In this document: piece by piece, positions 19,901 through 27,425 of the stretch
How positions within the stretch are numbered: position 1 is the stretch's first letter
Layout: every line of letters starts with the position of its first letter
Assembly: GCA_945905735.1 (NCBI GenBank)
Contig: CAMDQC010000005.1
Span: 1 to 64,000, forward strand
Direction of reading: 5' to 3'
From: Prosthecobacter debontii
GTDB taxonomy: Bacteria; Verrucomicrobiota; Verrucomicrobiia; Chthoniobacterales; Chthoniobacteraceae
DNA length: 64,000 bases
Translations under genes and position numbers: made by a program
Notes under the pieces: model-generated
The model's database searches: none
Seen by the model: the letters and a program-made list of their open reading frames with translations, nothing else
What the model was told of the DNA's origin: nothing

Positions 19901-22221
19901 GCGACATGCGCGGCGTAGCGTTGCGCGAGGCGTTGTTTGAACGGGACGTTTGTCTTCAGCCGCACGAGCACATCTTCGCTGGCGAGCATGGCGGACAGGA
20001 TGCCCGTGAGCGTGCTGGTGGAGAACGTGCGGTCCATATCCGTGAGGAACCAGCGGAACTTTCCGCCGGGCGTTTTCGGTTTCCAAAACTCGCGATTGTG
20101 AAACCAGCTCGTGTTGTTGCCGTAGGATTCGGCGATGACGAAATCCATGAAGCTATCAACGTCGATCTTCGATTCCACGTAGTCCCAGTTCGCTTGCACG
20201 GTGAGGTCCGCCGTATTGATGAAAGCCATGAGCGCGAGCCAGTCTGTGTTCGTTCCTTTATCCACGCCGAGCGTCACGGATGAGCTCGTGATGTGGCCGT
20301 AGAGGAGGTGGTCGATTTTGTCCGAAGGCAGATGATACGTCTGCGCAAACCACATGTCGTCCCACCGCTGGCGGATGTCGTGGATGCCGTAGTAATCACC
20401 GTTGATGAACACGACGCTCGGCATGTAAAGCGCAGTGTCCACATTCATAAATCCGGTCACCAATCGTGGGTAGATACAGTCGCGCAACATGTCCTTGTTC
20501 CAGTTATCGCCGCCGTCGCGCAGCGCGAAGCCCGTGTGCAGCGCGATGCCGCTGTTTGGGAATACGTCGTAAGCCACATCGTCGTTTCCATACTTCCCGC
20601 GAATCGCGATGTTCAGCGCCTTTTGCGGATGCACCCAGTTGTTCTCTCCGCCAATGCGGATGCCGCATCCCGCAGAAAAAGCAAGCCCGCCGCCCGGTGC
20701 GAAATACTCGATATTTCCCGGTGCATCTTTGCCTTTGTAAACGTCCTTCAGCCCGTAGGTGCCGCTCACCGTCTCGTGCTCATTTTTGTAAATGCCGATC
20801 GTGTCTCCAAACATCGTCTCCGGGTCCGCGACGACGGAAATGTAAGGCAGGTTTTCCTGCGTCTCGCCCCGGAAATAAGTACGCGTGACAATCGGCCCCG
20901 GCGCTTTTCCTGTCTCGAAAACCTGCGCCCGCACGACCGTCGTCGCGGTGATGCTCAGCGGCGCGGAGTAAACCGGCGACGTGAGGCGAGGGTTGCTGCC
21001 GTCCAGCGTGTAATGAATCGCACCACTCGGCGCAGACATCGTCACCGTCTGGTCCGTCGCGTAAACCCCGCTCGCTGGAGACACCGAGACATTCGTCCCA
21101 TCCACGCGCAGATTGTTCACGAGCGGCGTCGTATTTTCCGCCCCCGGAGTCGGCACCGCGAACTGCCGCAGGGTCGTCGGCGTCGTGGCATCGCGTCCGA
21201 AAGAAACGTCCGTGACTTGCTGCGGATAGCCGACGGTATCCACAAGCGTCGAGCCCGTATGCTGTGAAGCGGTGAGGCCGAGATCGAAGCTGATGTCGGC
21301 GTTGTTTGCCTCAAATTGATGCAACTCCACCGCGATCACGTTGTCGCCCGCCACGAGGGCGGACGCCGGGACTTGGAAAACCCAGAACGTCTGCTCCGTG
21401 GAAGCCGTCAGATTTGTCAGCGCCTGCGTCTTATAGTCCACGTCCGTCGTCGGCAGATTCCGCCGCGCGACTTCCGTGCCGTTGAGATAAATCACCGCGC
21501 CGTCGTCGAGCACCGCGCGAATGGTCAGGCCGTGATACAGCGCCGGGTCCGCGACGTTGAAGTGATGCCGGAAATACGTGGTGATGTATTTGTTGCTCGC
21601 ATCCGGTCCGTAGCTCACCACCGTGGCTTGCGTATCGCCGTAGCCGAGTTCCGCCGGACCCGTGGCCCACGACGAGTCATCGAAACTCCGCGCTCTCCAC
21701 TGCGTGCTCTGGTCCGTGCCGTTATCGAGATACTTCCACACTGCCACCGTCGCCGGAGCGACGGGTGCCGGAATTGAAGCGTTGATGAGCGTCACCGTGC
21801 TCAATCCGGTCGCATGAGTGAGCGTCAGCGTCTCGCCTAGCGAATCGAGGCTGAAGTTTGTGTGATACCGCTCCGTCACGAAGTTTTTCCACGGCCAGTA
21901 GCCTCGCGGATGTGTCTCCCCCGGCCCCGCGTCGTGGCCATCTGCCATGAAAAGCAGGAAGCCGTTCGCCGGGATCGTGGCACCAGTGGGAACCTGCCAT
22001 TTGAAGGGATTTCCTGAGTCGTCGCTGATAAAGTACCCGTCCAGACTCACCGGAGCGCCCGTGGTATTCTTGAGCTCAAACCAATCCGGGTAATCCTCGA
22101 AGTCCGTGATGTCCGGGAAAGCGCGCGTGTTCGAAGCCATCACTTCGTTGATGATGACCTGTGATTGGGACTGTGCGACGCCGAGCAATAGCGCGGTGAA
22201 GAGTGTGCTGATGAATTTCAT
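16990..22221 (-). CDS. Giant secreted lamin-tail / CotH / beta-helix protein
   Basis: A 1743-residue secreted protein; start at 22221 gives a signal peptide MKFISTLFTALLLGVAQSQS. Approximate order: lamin-tail domain (19-130), galactose-binding-like module (205-320), chitobiase C-terminal-like module (375-440, HYTLDGSNP), CotH kinase-like domain (455-830, with FGDTIGIYKN, RGKYGNDD and FLTDMDRTF), an InlB-like beta repeat (870-945), a right-handed beta-helix (1000-1290), two further lamin-tail domains (1310-1590), and a tail with DEDGDGINNLIEYALGLDP. CotH proteins can phosphorylate proteins or act as host-binding surface proteins; kinase activity here is inference. The domain mix points to an extracellular adhesive or polymer-processing protein. 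Confidence 0.85.
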   Translation of the reverse strand: MKFISTLFTALLLGVAQSQSQVIINEVMASNTRAFPDITDFEDYPDWFELKNTTGAPVSLDGYFISDDSGNPFKWQVPTGATIPANGFLLFMADGHDAGPGETHPRGYWPWKNFVTERYHTNFSLDSLGETLTLTHATGLSTVTLINASIPAPVAPATVAVWKYLDNGTDQSTQWRARSFDDSSWATGPAELGYGDTQATVVSYGPDASNKYITTYFRHHFNVADPALYHGLTIRAVLDDGAVIYLNGTEVARRNLPTTDVDYKTQALTNLTASTEQTFWVFQVPASALVAGDNVIAVELHQFEANNADISFDLGLTASQHTGSTLVDTVGYPQQVTDVSFGRDATTPTTLRQFAVPTPGAENTTPLVNNLRVDGTNVSVSPASGVYATDQTVTMSAPSGAIHYTLDGSNPRLTSPVYSAPLSITATTVVRAQVFETGKAPGPIVTRTYFRGETQENLPYISVVADPETMFGDTIGIYKNEHETVSGTYGLKDVYKGKDAPGNIEYFAPGGGLAFSAGCGIRIGGENNWVHPQKALNIAIRGKYGNDDVAYDVFPNSGIALHTGFALRDGGDNWNKDMLRDCIYPRLVTGFMNVDTALYMPSVVFINGDYYGIHDIRQRWDDMWFAQTYHLPSDKIDHLLYGHITSSSVTLGVDKGTNTDWLALMAFINTADLTVQANWDYVESKIDVDSFMDFVIAESYGNNTSWFHNREFWKPKTPGGKFRWFLTDMDRTFSTSTLTGILSAMLASEDVLVRLKTNVPFKQRLAQRYAAHVAGTFKASRVDAIVSAMDAEVSASIPRHVTRWAPDGTTVATRNANIQNIKDYAVQRTANFAAEVATQLGVGTAVNLTLIANAAHGKVLVQGVPVEPGTFKMFPNIAFTLTAKPAPGYAFSSWTGATGGASTTATITGAASITATFVPVAETPIGGTLASDTTLTLAGSPYVVNDDLIVPAGITLNVDAGVTIQMTTRRHFRVLGVLNVNGTAAQKVNLVGRNGERWGGLSFEFPSGASTLTHMNVRHGTNGANPALYINTVMGRNATITADFLDIAECDSTFYNYNGTAILRDCRFHIPYTGDGLHIKKGTALVQRCVFPGNNAPDTDAIDFDGVINGTIEDCKIYRFQGSNSDGIDLGEACVNTLIQRNLIYFNSDKGFSIGQGSSVTLRKNMVVGCVLGVGVKDAGSTVLIDQNTFVNCETSVSVYEKNFGDGGGNATITNTILSKSTITPVSYDAFSTLTANYCLSDTAALPGTGNLLLDPQFVDPVVLNYQLRSTSPAIDNGDPAHALDPDTTRVDIGAQYIYNAADYPFTIGETVVINEVLANSGAATDWIELHNRTTSSINVGGWFLSDSGADLQKYRIPVGTIIPAGGYVTFYEGTNFGAASIDVNKVTAFALSDIGETLYVSSAVNDQLTDYQSKEDVGPSTEGETLGAYYKPSTDSYNFVAMKTPTPNAQNSGPRVGPIVISEIMYNPSGPGDAEYLELLNVSAAPVTLYDAAKAKAWRISDGIDFEFPAASPLTMQPGERVVITKNLTLFNNSFGALMPVGTKVFEWGTGGLSNGGESLQLDRPGAVDAFNVIQYVRQDRVNFDDTAPWPTTPDGSGPSLTKISEHDYGNDFINWMAAGASPGGFAPGNRFATWATTYGVSGGNGDEDGDGINNLIEYALGLDPNGPSLTPWPALGQGLVSYSVNTLFPDIDYVLECSADLQTWTQVDAYPMTLVGSQQTRSYRVPANAPCIFYRLRVTQK

Positions 22222-22651
22222 GAAAAGGCGGTGAAGTTGTAAGGTGCTGCTGGAGAGACGGTCTGGAACACGCGGGCACGTGTTCGGGCGTTTTCTCCTA
22301 TGTCTCGGACATGTCACAAAAGCATTACATCTTTACGCTGCGAGTAATTACGTTCCGTTTATCGCACGGTGTTGGGAGCCGTGGCCACAACCCGCACCGT
22401 CGGCCGCCGCAGCCGAGAATCTCCAGCATTCATCAGCATCTCCAAGGGTGTCTGGCGCAAAATGCTCGGCAGCACAGCGCTTGCGCTGGTCACTCAAATC
22501 CAAGCGTGCTGTTACGTTTTGCTGCCGTCATCGACGCGTCACAATTCCCCCACACGCCCACCTGCTGATGGATGTCGGGTTTCGCGCAGTGTCTATAACC
22601 GCCGACTGCGGCTCGCGCAGAGTTCTTCGACGATTCGCCGCTGTGGGGGCG
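22222..22651. other. 430-base spacer without a recognisable gene
   Basis: Between the start of the CotH gene and the stop of the next gene on the same strand. Open frames here show no family features and are not supported. A short palindrome, CAGCGC-TT-GCGCTG, occurs near 22,480. The spacer presumably holds the promoter of the CotH gene, but no clear -35/-10 pair was seen. Confidence 0.4.
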
Positions 22652-23479
22652 TTATGGGAAGTCCCGGCGATATCTGGCGGTGAGGGCGGCTTCGTTGTTG
22701 GGGACGATGTATATTTTGCCGTGAATGGTTTTCTTTTCTCCGGGTGCGAGGCCGCCGATGCGGAAGTCGCTGTGGAGGCATCTGGCGACGCCTTGGAAGA
22801 GTTCTTGGTAGGGCTCCCATGCGGTGGCCCATATCCATTTGTCGTCGGCGCTGAAGCAGCCGATGAGGCCGCTGCTGGGGACGAGGGGGCTGAGTGGGCG
22901 TGGGTTCACGTCTGTGCGCGGGACGTGCGCGGGTGCCCAGACTTGGCCGGGGGTGTAGCGGGCGGTGGTGGCCCAGTTGCGCGTGGGCATTCGCTCGAGT
23001 TTGCCGTCGAGGAAGAGGAAGCATTTGCCGAGGTAATCCTCGGGGGCTCCTTTGGGGGCGGGCTCGGTGCTGGTGTAGCCGGTAAATGGGCCGAGGCGGA
23101 CGCAGGGTTGGGCCCAGTGGGCTTCGCTGGCTTTGACGGTGGGGTTGTGGGCGGTGAGTTGAAAATCTACCTCGTCGGTCTTGGCGGTGATGGTGTGTTC
23201 GACGGTGACGCCGTCTTCCAGTGTGTCGCGAAGTTTGAGCGTCTTGCGGTCGTCGCTGAGGGAGAGGAGTTCGCAGCGGTGGTGGATGACGGTTTTGGCC
23301 CATTCCTCATCGGTGGAGCGAGGGCGGCAGTATGCCTCTAGGTAGTTGATGCGGATTTCACCGCCGGGGATGTGGGGGGCGTGGATGATGAGCCAGTTTT
23401 GCTCGCGTGAAAGTGTGAGCGTGGGCTCGGCGGCGGCGGCGGTGAGTGTGAAGAGGGAGAGGATGGTCCTGAGGTTCAT
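22652..23479 (-). CDS. Secreted protein of unknown function behind an ECF sigma gene
   Basis: A 275-residue protein with an N-terminal signal peptide (MNLRTILSLFTLTAAAA) and a mature part that looks all-beta: TLTLSREQNWLIIHAP, HTITAKTDEVDFQLTAHN, LGPFTGYTST, ATAWEPYQELFQG. Ends with a strand-rich segment HGKIYIVPNN. I do not recognise a named domain. It begins three bases after the stop of the sigma factor gene on the same strand, so the two are very likely one transcript; the sigma factor may control production of this secreted protein, which is inference. GC-rich codons are typical of the region. Confidence 0.7.
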   Translation of the reverse strand: MNLRTILSLFTLTAAAAEPTLTLSREQNWLIIHAPHIPGGEIRINYLEAYCRPRSTDEEWAKTVIHHRCELLSLSDDRKTLKLRDTLEDGVTVEHTITAKTDEVDFQLTAHNPTVKASEAHWAQPCVRLGPFTGYTSTEPAPKGAPEDYLGKCFLFLDGKLERMPTRNWATTARYTPGQVWAPAHVPRTDVNPRPLSPLVPSSGLIGCFSADDKWIWATAWEPYQELFQGVARCLHSDFRIGGLAPGEKKTIHGKIYIVPNNEAALTARYRRDFP

Positions 23480-23482
23480 GGT

Positions 23483-24082
23483 TTATTTATCGAGCGAGAG
23501 GATTTGTTTTTTGAGCAGGGATTTGAAGCGGTGTTTGATGAGATAGACTTGGGCGATGTTCACGCCGAGGCGCTTGGCGGTTTCCATGGCCGTCCAGCCT
23601 TTGATGGCGACGCAGTCGAAGATTTGGAACTGTTTCGCGTCCACCTTGCGCTTGAGTTGGGCGATGGCGGCGTCGAGGAGGTTGTGCTGCCATTCTTCTT
23701 CCCATGTGGCTTCCATTTTGTGCTCCGGGTCGGCGAATTCTTCGATTCCGGAGGTGGTGGGGGTGAGGCGCTCGCGGAGTCGTTTGCGGAGTTGGTCGTT
23801 GATGCGCCAGCGGGTCATGGTCATGAGCCACGCTTTGAAGGAGCCGAGCTTTGCGTCGTAGCGGGCGATGTTCTTGGCGACGTTGATACACGTCTCTTGG
23901 ACGACTTCTTGCGCCTCGTGGTCGCGCAGGCCAGCGCGGGTGGCGACGGTGTAGATGAGCTTCCAGTAGGTCTCGAAAAACTCCTGCCACTTGAGCTGGT
24001 CGTCCCAATTCGTGAGCCGCGCGATGAGGCTCTGCCGGGTGAGTAGGAGCGGGTCGGCGTCGGCTTTCTTGGGGCCACGCAT
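23483..24082 (-). CDS. ECF-type RNA polymerase sigma-70 factor
   Basis: A 199-residue sigma factor. The region 2 core reads FFETYWKLIYTVATRAGLRDHEAQEVVQETCINVAKN, with YDAKLGSFKAWLMTMTRWRINDQLR forming the rest of sigma-2. Region 4 is the helix-turn-helix near the C-terminus: TAMETAKRLGVNIAQVYLIKHRFKSLLKKQ. No sigma-3 domain is present, as expected for ECF factors. No anti-sigma factor gene lies next to it. It sits between pdhC (6-base gap upstream) and a secreted protein of unknown function (3-base gap downstream) on the same strand. Confidence 0.9.
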   Translation of the reverse strand: MRGPKKADADPLLLTRQSLIARLTNWDDQLKWQEFFETYWKLIYTVATRAGLRDHEAQEVVQETCINVAKNIARYDAKLGSFKAWLMTMTRWRINDQLRKRLRERLTPTTSGIEEFADPEHKMEATWEEEWQHNLLDAAIAQLKRKVDAKQFQIFDCVAIKGWTAMETAKRLGVNIAQVYLIKHRFKSLLKKQILSLDK

Positions 24083-24088
24083 GGGTGG

Positions 24089-25336
24089 CTAGAGGAGCAT
24101 GAGCGCGGGGCTCTCGATGAGCTTTTTCAACTCGCCGAGGTAGGTGGCTGCCACAGCGCCATCGACGACGCGGTGGTCGCCGCTCAGGGTGATCTTCATG
24201 CGCTGTCCGACGACGATGGCGTCGCCTGCTCCTACGACGGGCTTTTTGACGATGGCTCCGACGGCGATGATCATGGCTTGCGGCGGGTTGATGATGGCGC
24301 AGAAGTCTTCGATGCCGTATGCGCCGAGGTTCGAGACCGTGATGGTGCCGCCTGCAAATTCGTTGGGCAGGAGCTTCTTGCTGCGGGCGCGTCCGGCGAG
24401 GTCTTTGACGCCTTCGCTGATTTCGCGGATGGATTTTTTCTGCGCGTCGCGGATGACGGGGGTGACGAGGCCGTCGTCAACGGAGATGGCGACGCTGAGG
24501 TTCACGCTGCCATATTGGATGATGGAGTCGCCGGTGAAGCTGGCGTTCACGGCGGGCACTTTGGTGGCGGCGACGACGACGGCTTTGAGGACGAAGTCGT
24601 TCACGGTGAGCTTCGGCCCGCCGGAGGATTCGCTGGCTGCATTTGCTGCGGCGCGGAAGCTCATGAGCGGGGCTGCATCCACCTCAATGGTGAGGTAGAA
24701 ATGCGGGATGGTCGTCTTACTCGCGAGCAGTCGCTCGGCGATGATGCGGCGCATCCCGGAGAGTGCGATGGTCGTATCGCCGGGGCCTGCGGGCGTGGAT
24801 GGGATGCCCTTGGGCGCTGCTGCCGGAGCCGCTGCTGGGGCCGTGCCCGCTGCGGGAACGTCGCGTGCGATGATGCGTCCGCCGGGGCCGGTGCCCGCGA
24901 CTCCTGCCAGGCTGACGCCTGCTGCCGAGGCGACTTTCTTCGCGAGCGGCGAAGCCTTGATGCGCGCGCCGCTGACTGCTGGGCCGGAGCTTTTCGCTGC
25001 GACTGGAGCCGCTGCTGCTGCTGCTGCGACCGCTGCGACCGGGGCTGCTTTGCCGCTGGCGACGACGGGGAGCGAGCCGTCGGCAGGGGCGACTTCGCCT
25101 TTCATCAAAAGGAGCGCGATGGCGGTGCCGCACGGGACTTTCTGCCCGGCTGGGACGAGGATTTTGTGGACGGTGCCGGAGTCAAACGCCTCCATGCCCA
25201 TCGTCGCTTTGTCGGTCTCGACTTCCGCGACTTCGTCTCCCGTGGAAACCTTGTCACCTTCTTTGATGAGCCACTTCACGACGGTCCCTTCGGTCATCGT
25301 GTCGGCGAGTTTGGGCATTTCGATATATTTGGCCAT
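24089..25336 (-). CDS. pdhC: Pyruvate dehydrogenase complex E2, dihydrolipoamide acetyltransferase
   Basis: A 415-residue 2-oxo acid dehydrogenase E2. Residues 1-76 form one lipoyl domain with the lipoylated Lys43 in VETDKATMGMEAF. An Ala/Pro-rich linker follows, then the E3/E1-binding domain (IKASPLAKKVASAAGVSLAGVAGTGPGG), a second Ala/Pro-rich linker and the catalytic domain ending in SGDHRVVDGAVAA, with catalytic His388 and Asp392. The start at 25336 (MAKYIEMPKLADTMTEG) is the conserved N-terminus; the open frame continues upstream without coding features. The E1 and E3 genes are not in view. Transfers acetyl groups from lipoate to CoA in the cytoplasm. Confidence 0.92.
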   Translation of the reverse strand: MAKYIEMPKLADTMTEGTVVKWLIKEGDKVSTGDEVAEVETDKATMGMEAFDSGTVHKILVPAGQKVPCGTAIALLLMKGEVAPADGSLPVVASGKAAPVAAVAAAAAAAPVAAKSSGPAVSGARIKASPLAKKVASAAGVSLAGVAGTGPGGRIIARDVPAAGTAPAAAPAAAPKGIPSTPAGPGDTTIALSGMRRIIAERLLASKTTIPHFYLTIEVDAAPLMSFRAAANAASESSGGPKLTVNDFVLKAVVVAATKVPAVNASFTGDSIIQYGSVNLSVAISVDDGLVTPVIRDAQKKSIREISEGVKDLAGRARSKKLLPNEFAGGTITVSNLGAYGIEDFCAIINPPQAMIIAVGAIVKKPVVGAGDAIVVGQRMKITLSGDHRVVDGAVAATYLGELKKLIESPALMLL

Positions 25337-25435
25337 GTGTGTGAAAAATCGGCTGCGGTTTAGCGGGAAACGGCGGGATGGGAAATGGAAAGTTGGAAAA
25401 TGGAGGGGAAGAGTTACCCTCCGCCCATACATCCG

Positions 25436-25636
25436 ATGAAAAAACTGCCCGACTGGCTCGACTTGAACCTCCCCAATGCCCCCGGCGTGGACCTCCCGCC
25501 GCCGGTGCTGACGGTGGAGGAGCGCGACCTTTTTCTCACACAGATGCACGAGGAAAACGTGCGGACTGGTGCCTATCGCCGCCCGCTGATTTCGCTGAAC
25601 CAGCCGTTCTCTGGGATGTTCGTGCTGCTCGATTGA
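25436..25636 (+). CDS. Small hypothetical protein
   Basis: A 66-residue frame from the ATG at 25436, beginning MKKLPDWLDLNLPNAPGVDL and ending SLNQPFSGMFVLLD. It is divergent from pdhC. Composition is protein-like, Leu/Pro-rich with a short acidic helix (TVEERDLFLTQMHEENV). I do not recognise the family. The ATG follows a purine-rich stretch, GGAGGGGAAGAG, around 25,413, rather far upstream for a ribosome binding site. It ends only seven bases before the left direct repeat of the toxin-antitoxin cassette. Confidence 0.45.
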   Translation: MKKLPDWLDLNLPNAPGVDLPPPVLTVEERDLFLTQMHEENVRTGAYRRPLISLNQPFSGMFVLLD

Positions 25637-25643
25637 GGCGCCT

Positions 25644-25675
25644 TACTTTTGCTGCGCCTTGAGCCAGCGGAGGGC
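25644..25675. repeat. Left 32-bp direct repeat flanking the DUF433-DUF5615 cassette
   Basis: Identical over 32 bases to 26294-26325. It starts TACTTTTGCTGCG and ends AGCGGAGGGC. Read on the complement, it encodes PALRWLKAQQK and most of a stop codon, the C-terminus of the neighbouring TPR-like protein, but here without the rest of the gene. The partly similar bases outside (AGGCGC versus AAGCGC on the left, GTATTCGC versus AGTTCGC on the right) hint at a slightly longer ancestral repeat. Confidence 0.9.
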
Positions 25676-25724
25676 AGGCGTATTCGCAGATTGATTACGA
25701 CGCACAGTACGGTAGTCTCGCGCC

Positions 25725-25943
25725 ATGGTTGATTGGACTAATTGCAACTCAGTCGAGCGTGTCGCGGACCGTGTGAGCGGAGCGTGGGTTTTCAAAGGAA
25801 CCCGGCTGCCGGTGCGCACGTTGTTTGAAAACCTTGAGGAGGGCGCGACGATTGATGACTTCATCGAGTGGTATGAGGGCGTGACTCGCGAGCAAGTGCT
25901 CGACGTGCTGCGGCAGGCGGAACAAAGCCTCTTGGTTGCCTGA
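25725..25943 (+). CDS. DUF433-family antitoxin
   Basis: A 72-residue DUF433 protein with the family signature: VFKGTRLPVRTLFENLEEGATIDDFIEWYEGVTREQVLDVL. It is a small winged-helix-like DNA-binding protein, typically the antitoxin partner of a PIN-like toxin, and likely represses the operon. Its TGA overlaps the ATG of the next gene by one base (TGATG), so the two are translationally coupled. The pair lies between two perfect 32-bp direct repeats and on the opposite strand to the TPR-like gene whose end they copy. Confidence 0.9.
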   Translation: MVDWTNCNSVERVADRVSGAWVFKGTRLPVRTLFENLEEGATIDDFIEWYEGVTREQVLDVLRQAEQSLLVA

Positions 25944-26269
25944 TGCGGATTCTGTTCGATCAAGGCACGCCGGTCCCTCACAAGCGTTGGCTGGCAAAGC
26001 ATACGGTTGAGACTGCGTGGCAGCGCGGCTGGGCAGAGCTTTCCAACGGGAATCTCCTTGCAACCGCCGAAGCTGCGGGCTTCGAGCTTCTCATTACCAC
26101 GGACCAGAATCTGCGGTATCAGCAAAATCTTGCAGCACGCCAAATCGCCATATTGGTCATCACAGTATCGAACTGGCCTGCGCTGCAACCTCACGCCGCC
26201 GATGTCGCTGCAACCGTCGAGGCGATGCGCGAAGGCAGCTATGTGGAATGGACACCGCCGATCTCGTAG
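25943..26269 (+). CDS. DUF5615 PIN-like toxin
   Basis: A 108-residue protein beginning MRILFDQGTPVPHKRWL, the DUF5615 PIN-like N-terminus with its first acidic residue in LFDQ. ELLITTDQNLRYQQNLAARQIAILVI holds the second acidic cluster (TTDxN) and the typical central strand. DUF5615 proteins pair with DUF433 antitoxins and are presumed RNases. The antitoxin gene overlaps its ATG by one base. It ends in TPPIS at 26269, 24 bases before the right direct repeat. It appears intact, unlike the vapC remnant at 4.0 kb. Confidence 0.88.
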   Translation: MRILFDQGTPVPHKRWLAKHTVETAWQRGWAELSNGNLLATAEAAGFELLITTDQNLRYQQNLAARQIAILVITVSNWPALQPHAADVAATVEAMREGSYVEWTPPIS

Positions 26270-26292
26270 CGGGCAGCGCGCTTTCCCAAGCG

Positions 26293-27333
26293 CTACTTTT
26301 GCTGCGCCTTGAGCCAGCGGAGGGCGGGGAGTTCGCCTTCGGTGCGGAGGCGGCGGAGGTATTCGGCGACTTGTTTCTCGTTGCTTGAGTCGGTGATTTG
26401 GACTGCTTGGGTGAGGGTTTTGATCTCGGCTTTCTGCGCTTCGAGTTGGGCAGTCCGCATTTCTTGGAAGTCCGGCGGGCGGGAGGTGAGCCCTTTAGTT
26501 TCGAGGGCGACGCCCACGAGTTGCCCGATGATTAGACGCGAGGCTTCCGGGGTCTGGAACATGCGTCCGAGGTTGTATTGGATGCGCCCGGCGTCGGCGA
26601 TGGTGCTGGCTTCGGCGGTTTCCGGCGCTTTGAGCAATTGGAGCCCTTTGCTGATTCCCATCGCGACGCCCAAGAGGGGCATTTTGAGGGTCATGGTGCC
26701 GAGCAATTCGGCCTCCAGCGGATGCAGCCCGCTTTCCTCAAAGAGCGCCCGCGCGGCGGCGATGCGTTCGCTACTGTAGGTGTAAAATGCGGGGCGGTCC
26801 AGCGCTGCGGAGGCTTCCGCCATCGCTTCTTCTGGGCGGTTTCCGTTGAAAAGCAAGTTGGCAGAAAGGAGCCACGGCACAGGGTTGTTGGGATCGACGG
26901 ACTTGAACTTGTCGAGCCACGCGGCGCGCTGCTCGGCAGTGGCGTCTGGGCTCTCAGCGAGTACGCTGAAGAGGACTGCCGGGGAGTCGGGGAATGTCGC
27001 GAGGGCGCGCTCCAGCCATTTGCGATCTCCGGTTTGGTCGAAGACCGCGAGGAGATTGGCGGGCGTCTCCCCATGCTTCGCGAGGAAGCGCTCGCAGTCG
27101 GCGAGCGTAACTTTCGGCACGACGCCCGTTTCGAACGCGCGGATGTGCTTCCACTCGACCTTGGAAAGCGCGGGCTGGTTGCCGTCGGGCGCTGTTTCGC
27201 CGGGTGAAATATTCGCAGCCTCGGCTGGCGGCGCGGCATTGGTGATGGGCGCGGGAGTCCCCGGCGAGAGCAGCGACCACGCGATGATGGCGATGACGAT
27301 GCACAGGAAGATGGCGAGACGGCGGAGATTCAT
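26293..27333 (-). CDS. Membrane-anchored TPR-like protein of unknown function
   Basis: A 346-residue protein; start at 27333 (MNLRRLAIFL) gives a hydrophobic N-terminal anchor, RRLAIFLCIVIAIIAWSLLSP, then a Pro/Ala-rich spacer. The rest is helical with TPR-like or HEAT-like pairs: FLAKHGETPANLLAVFDQTGDRKWLERALATFPDSPAVLFSVLA, NPVPWLLSANLLFNGNRPEEAMAEASAAL. A probable periplasmic scaffold. Its C-terminal codons form one copy of a 32-bp direct repeat that also occurs beyond the adjacent toxin-antitoxin genes, so its 3' end was the site of an insertion or duplication. No catalytic motif seen. Confidence 0.7.
   Translation of the reverse strand: MNLRRLAIFLCIVIAIIAWSLLSPGTPAPITNAAPPAEAANISPGETAPDGNQPALSKVEWKHIRAFETGVVPKVTLADCERFLAKHGETPANLLAVFDQTGDRKWLERALATFPDSPAVLFSVLAESPDATAEQRAAWLDKFKSVDPNNPVPWLLSANLLFNGNRPEEAMAEASAALDRPAFYTYSSERIAAARALFEESGLHPLEAELLGTMTLKMPLLGVAMGISKGLQLLKAPETAEASTIADAGRIQYNLGRMFQTPEASRLIIGQLVGVALETKGLTSRPPDFQEMRTAQLEAQKAEIKTLTQAVQITDSSNEKQVAEYLRRLRTEGELPALRWLKAQQK
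26294..26325. repeat. Right 32-bp direct repeat (native 3' end of the TPR-like gene)
   Basis: Perfect copy of 25644-25675, 650 bases apart. Here it is the real end of the neighbouring gene on the complement strand: it encodes its last ten or so residues and most of its stop. The two-gene toxin-antitoxin operon lies wholly between the two copies. Confidence 0.9.
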
Positions 27334-27425
27334 ACGGTGGAGATGTTTAGCTGCCAATCACCTGAGCGCCACCACAAGTTCCTCGCCCTCCGCTCGCACC
27401 TTCGCTACAGACGCGGGCTCTTTCC

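Noticed and set aside
18754-20283. Long forward open frame opposite the CotH gene
   Set aside because: Arg/Val/Asp-rich composition with no domain. The complement strand encodes a clear CotH kinase-like and beta-helix protein.
22481-22494. Short palindrome CAGCGC-TT-GCGCTG in the spacer upstream of the CotH gene
   Set aside because: A two-base loop is too tight for a terminator, and 6-bp arms are common by chance in GC-rich DNA. Noted only inside the spacer entry.
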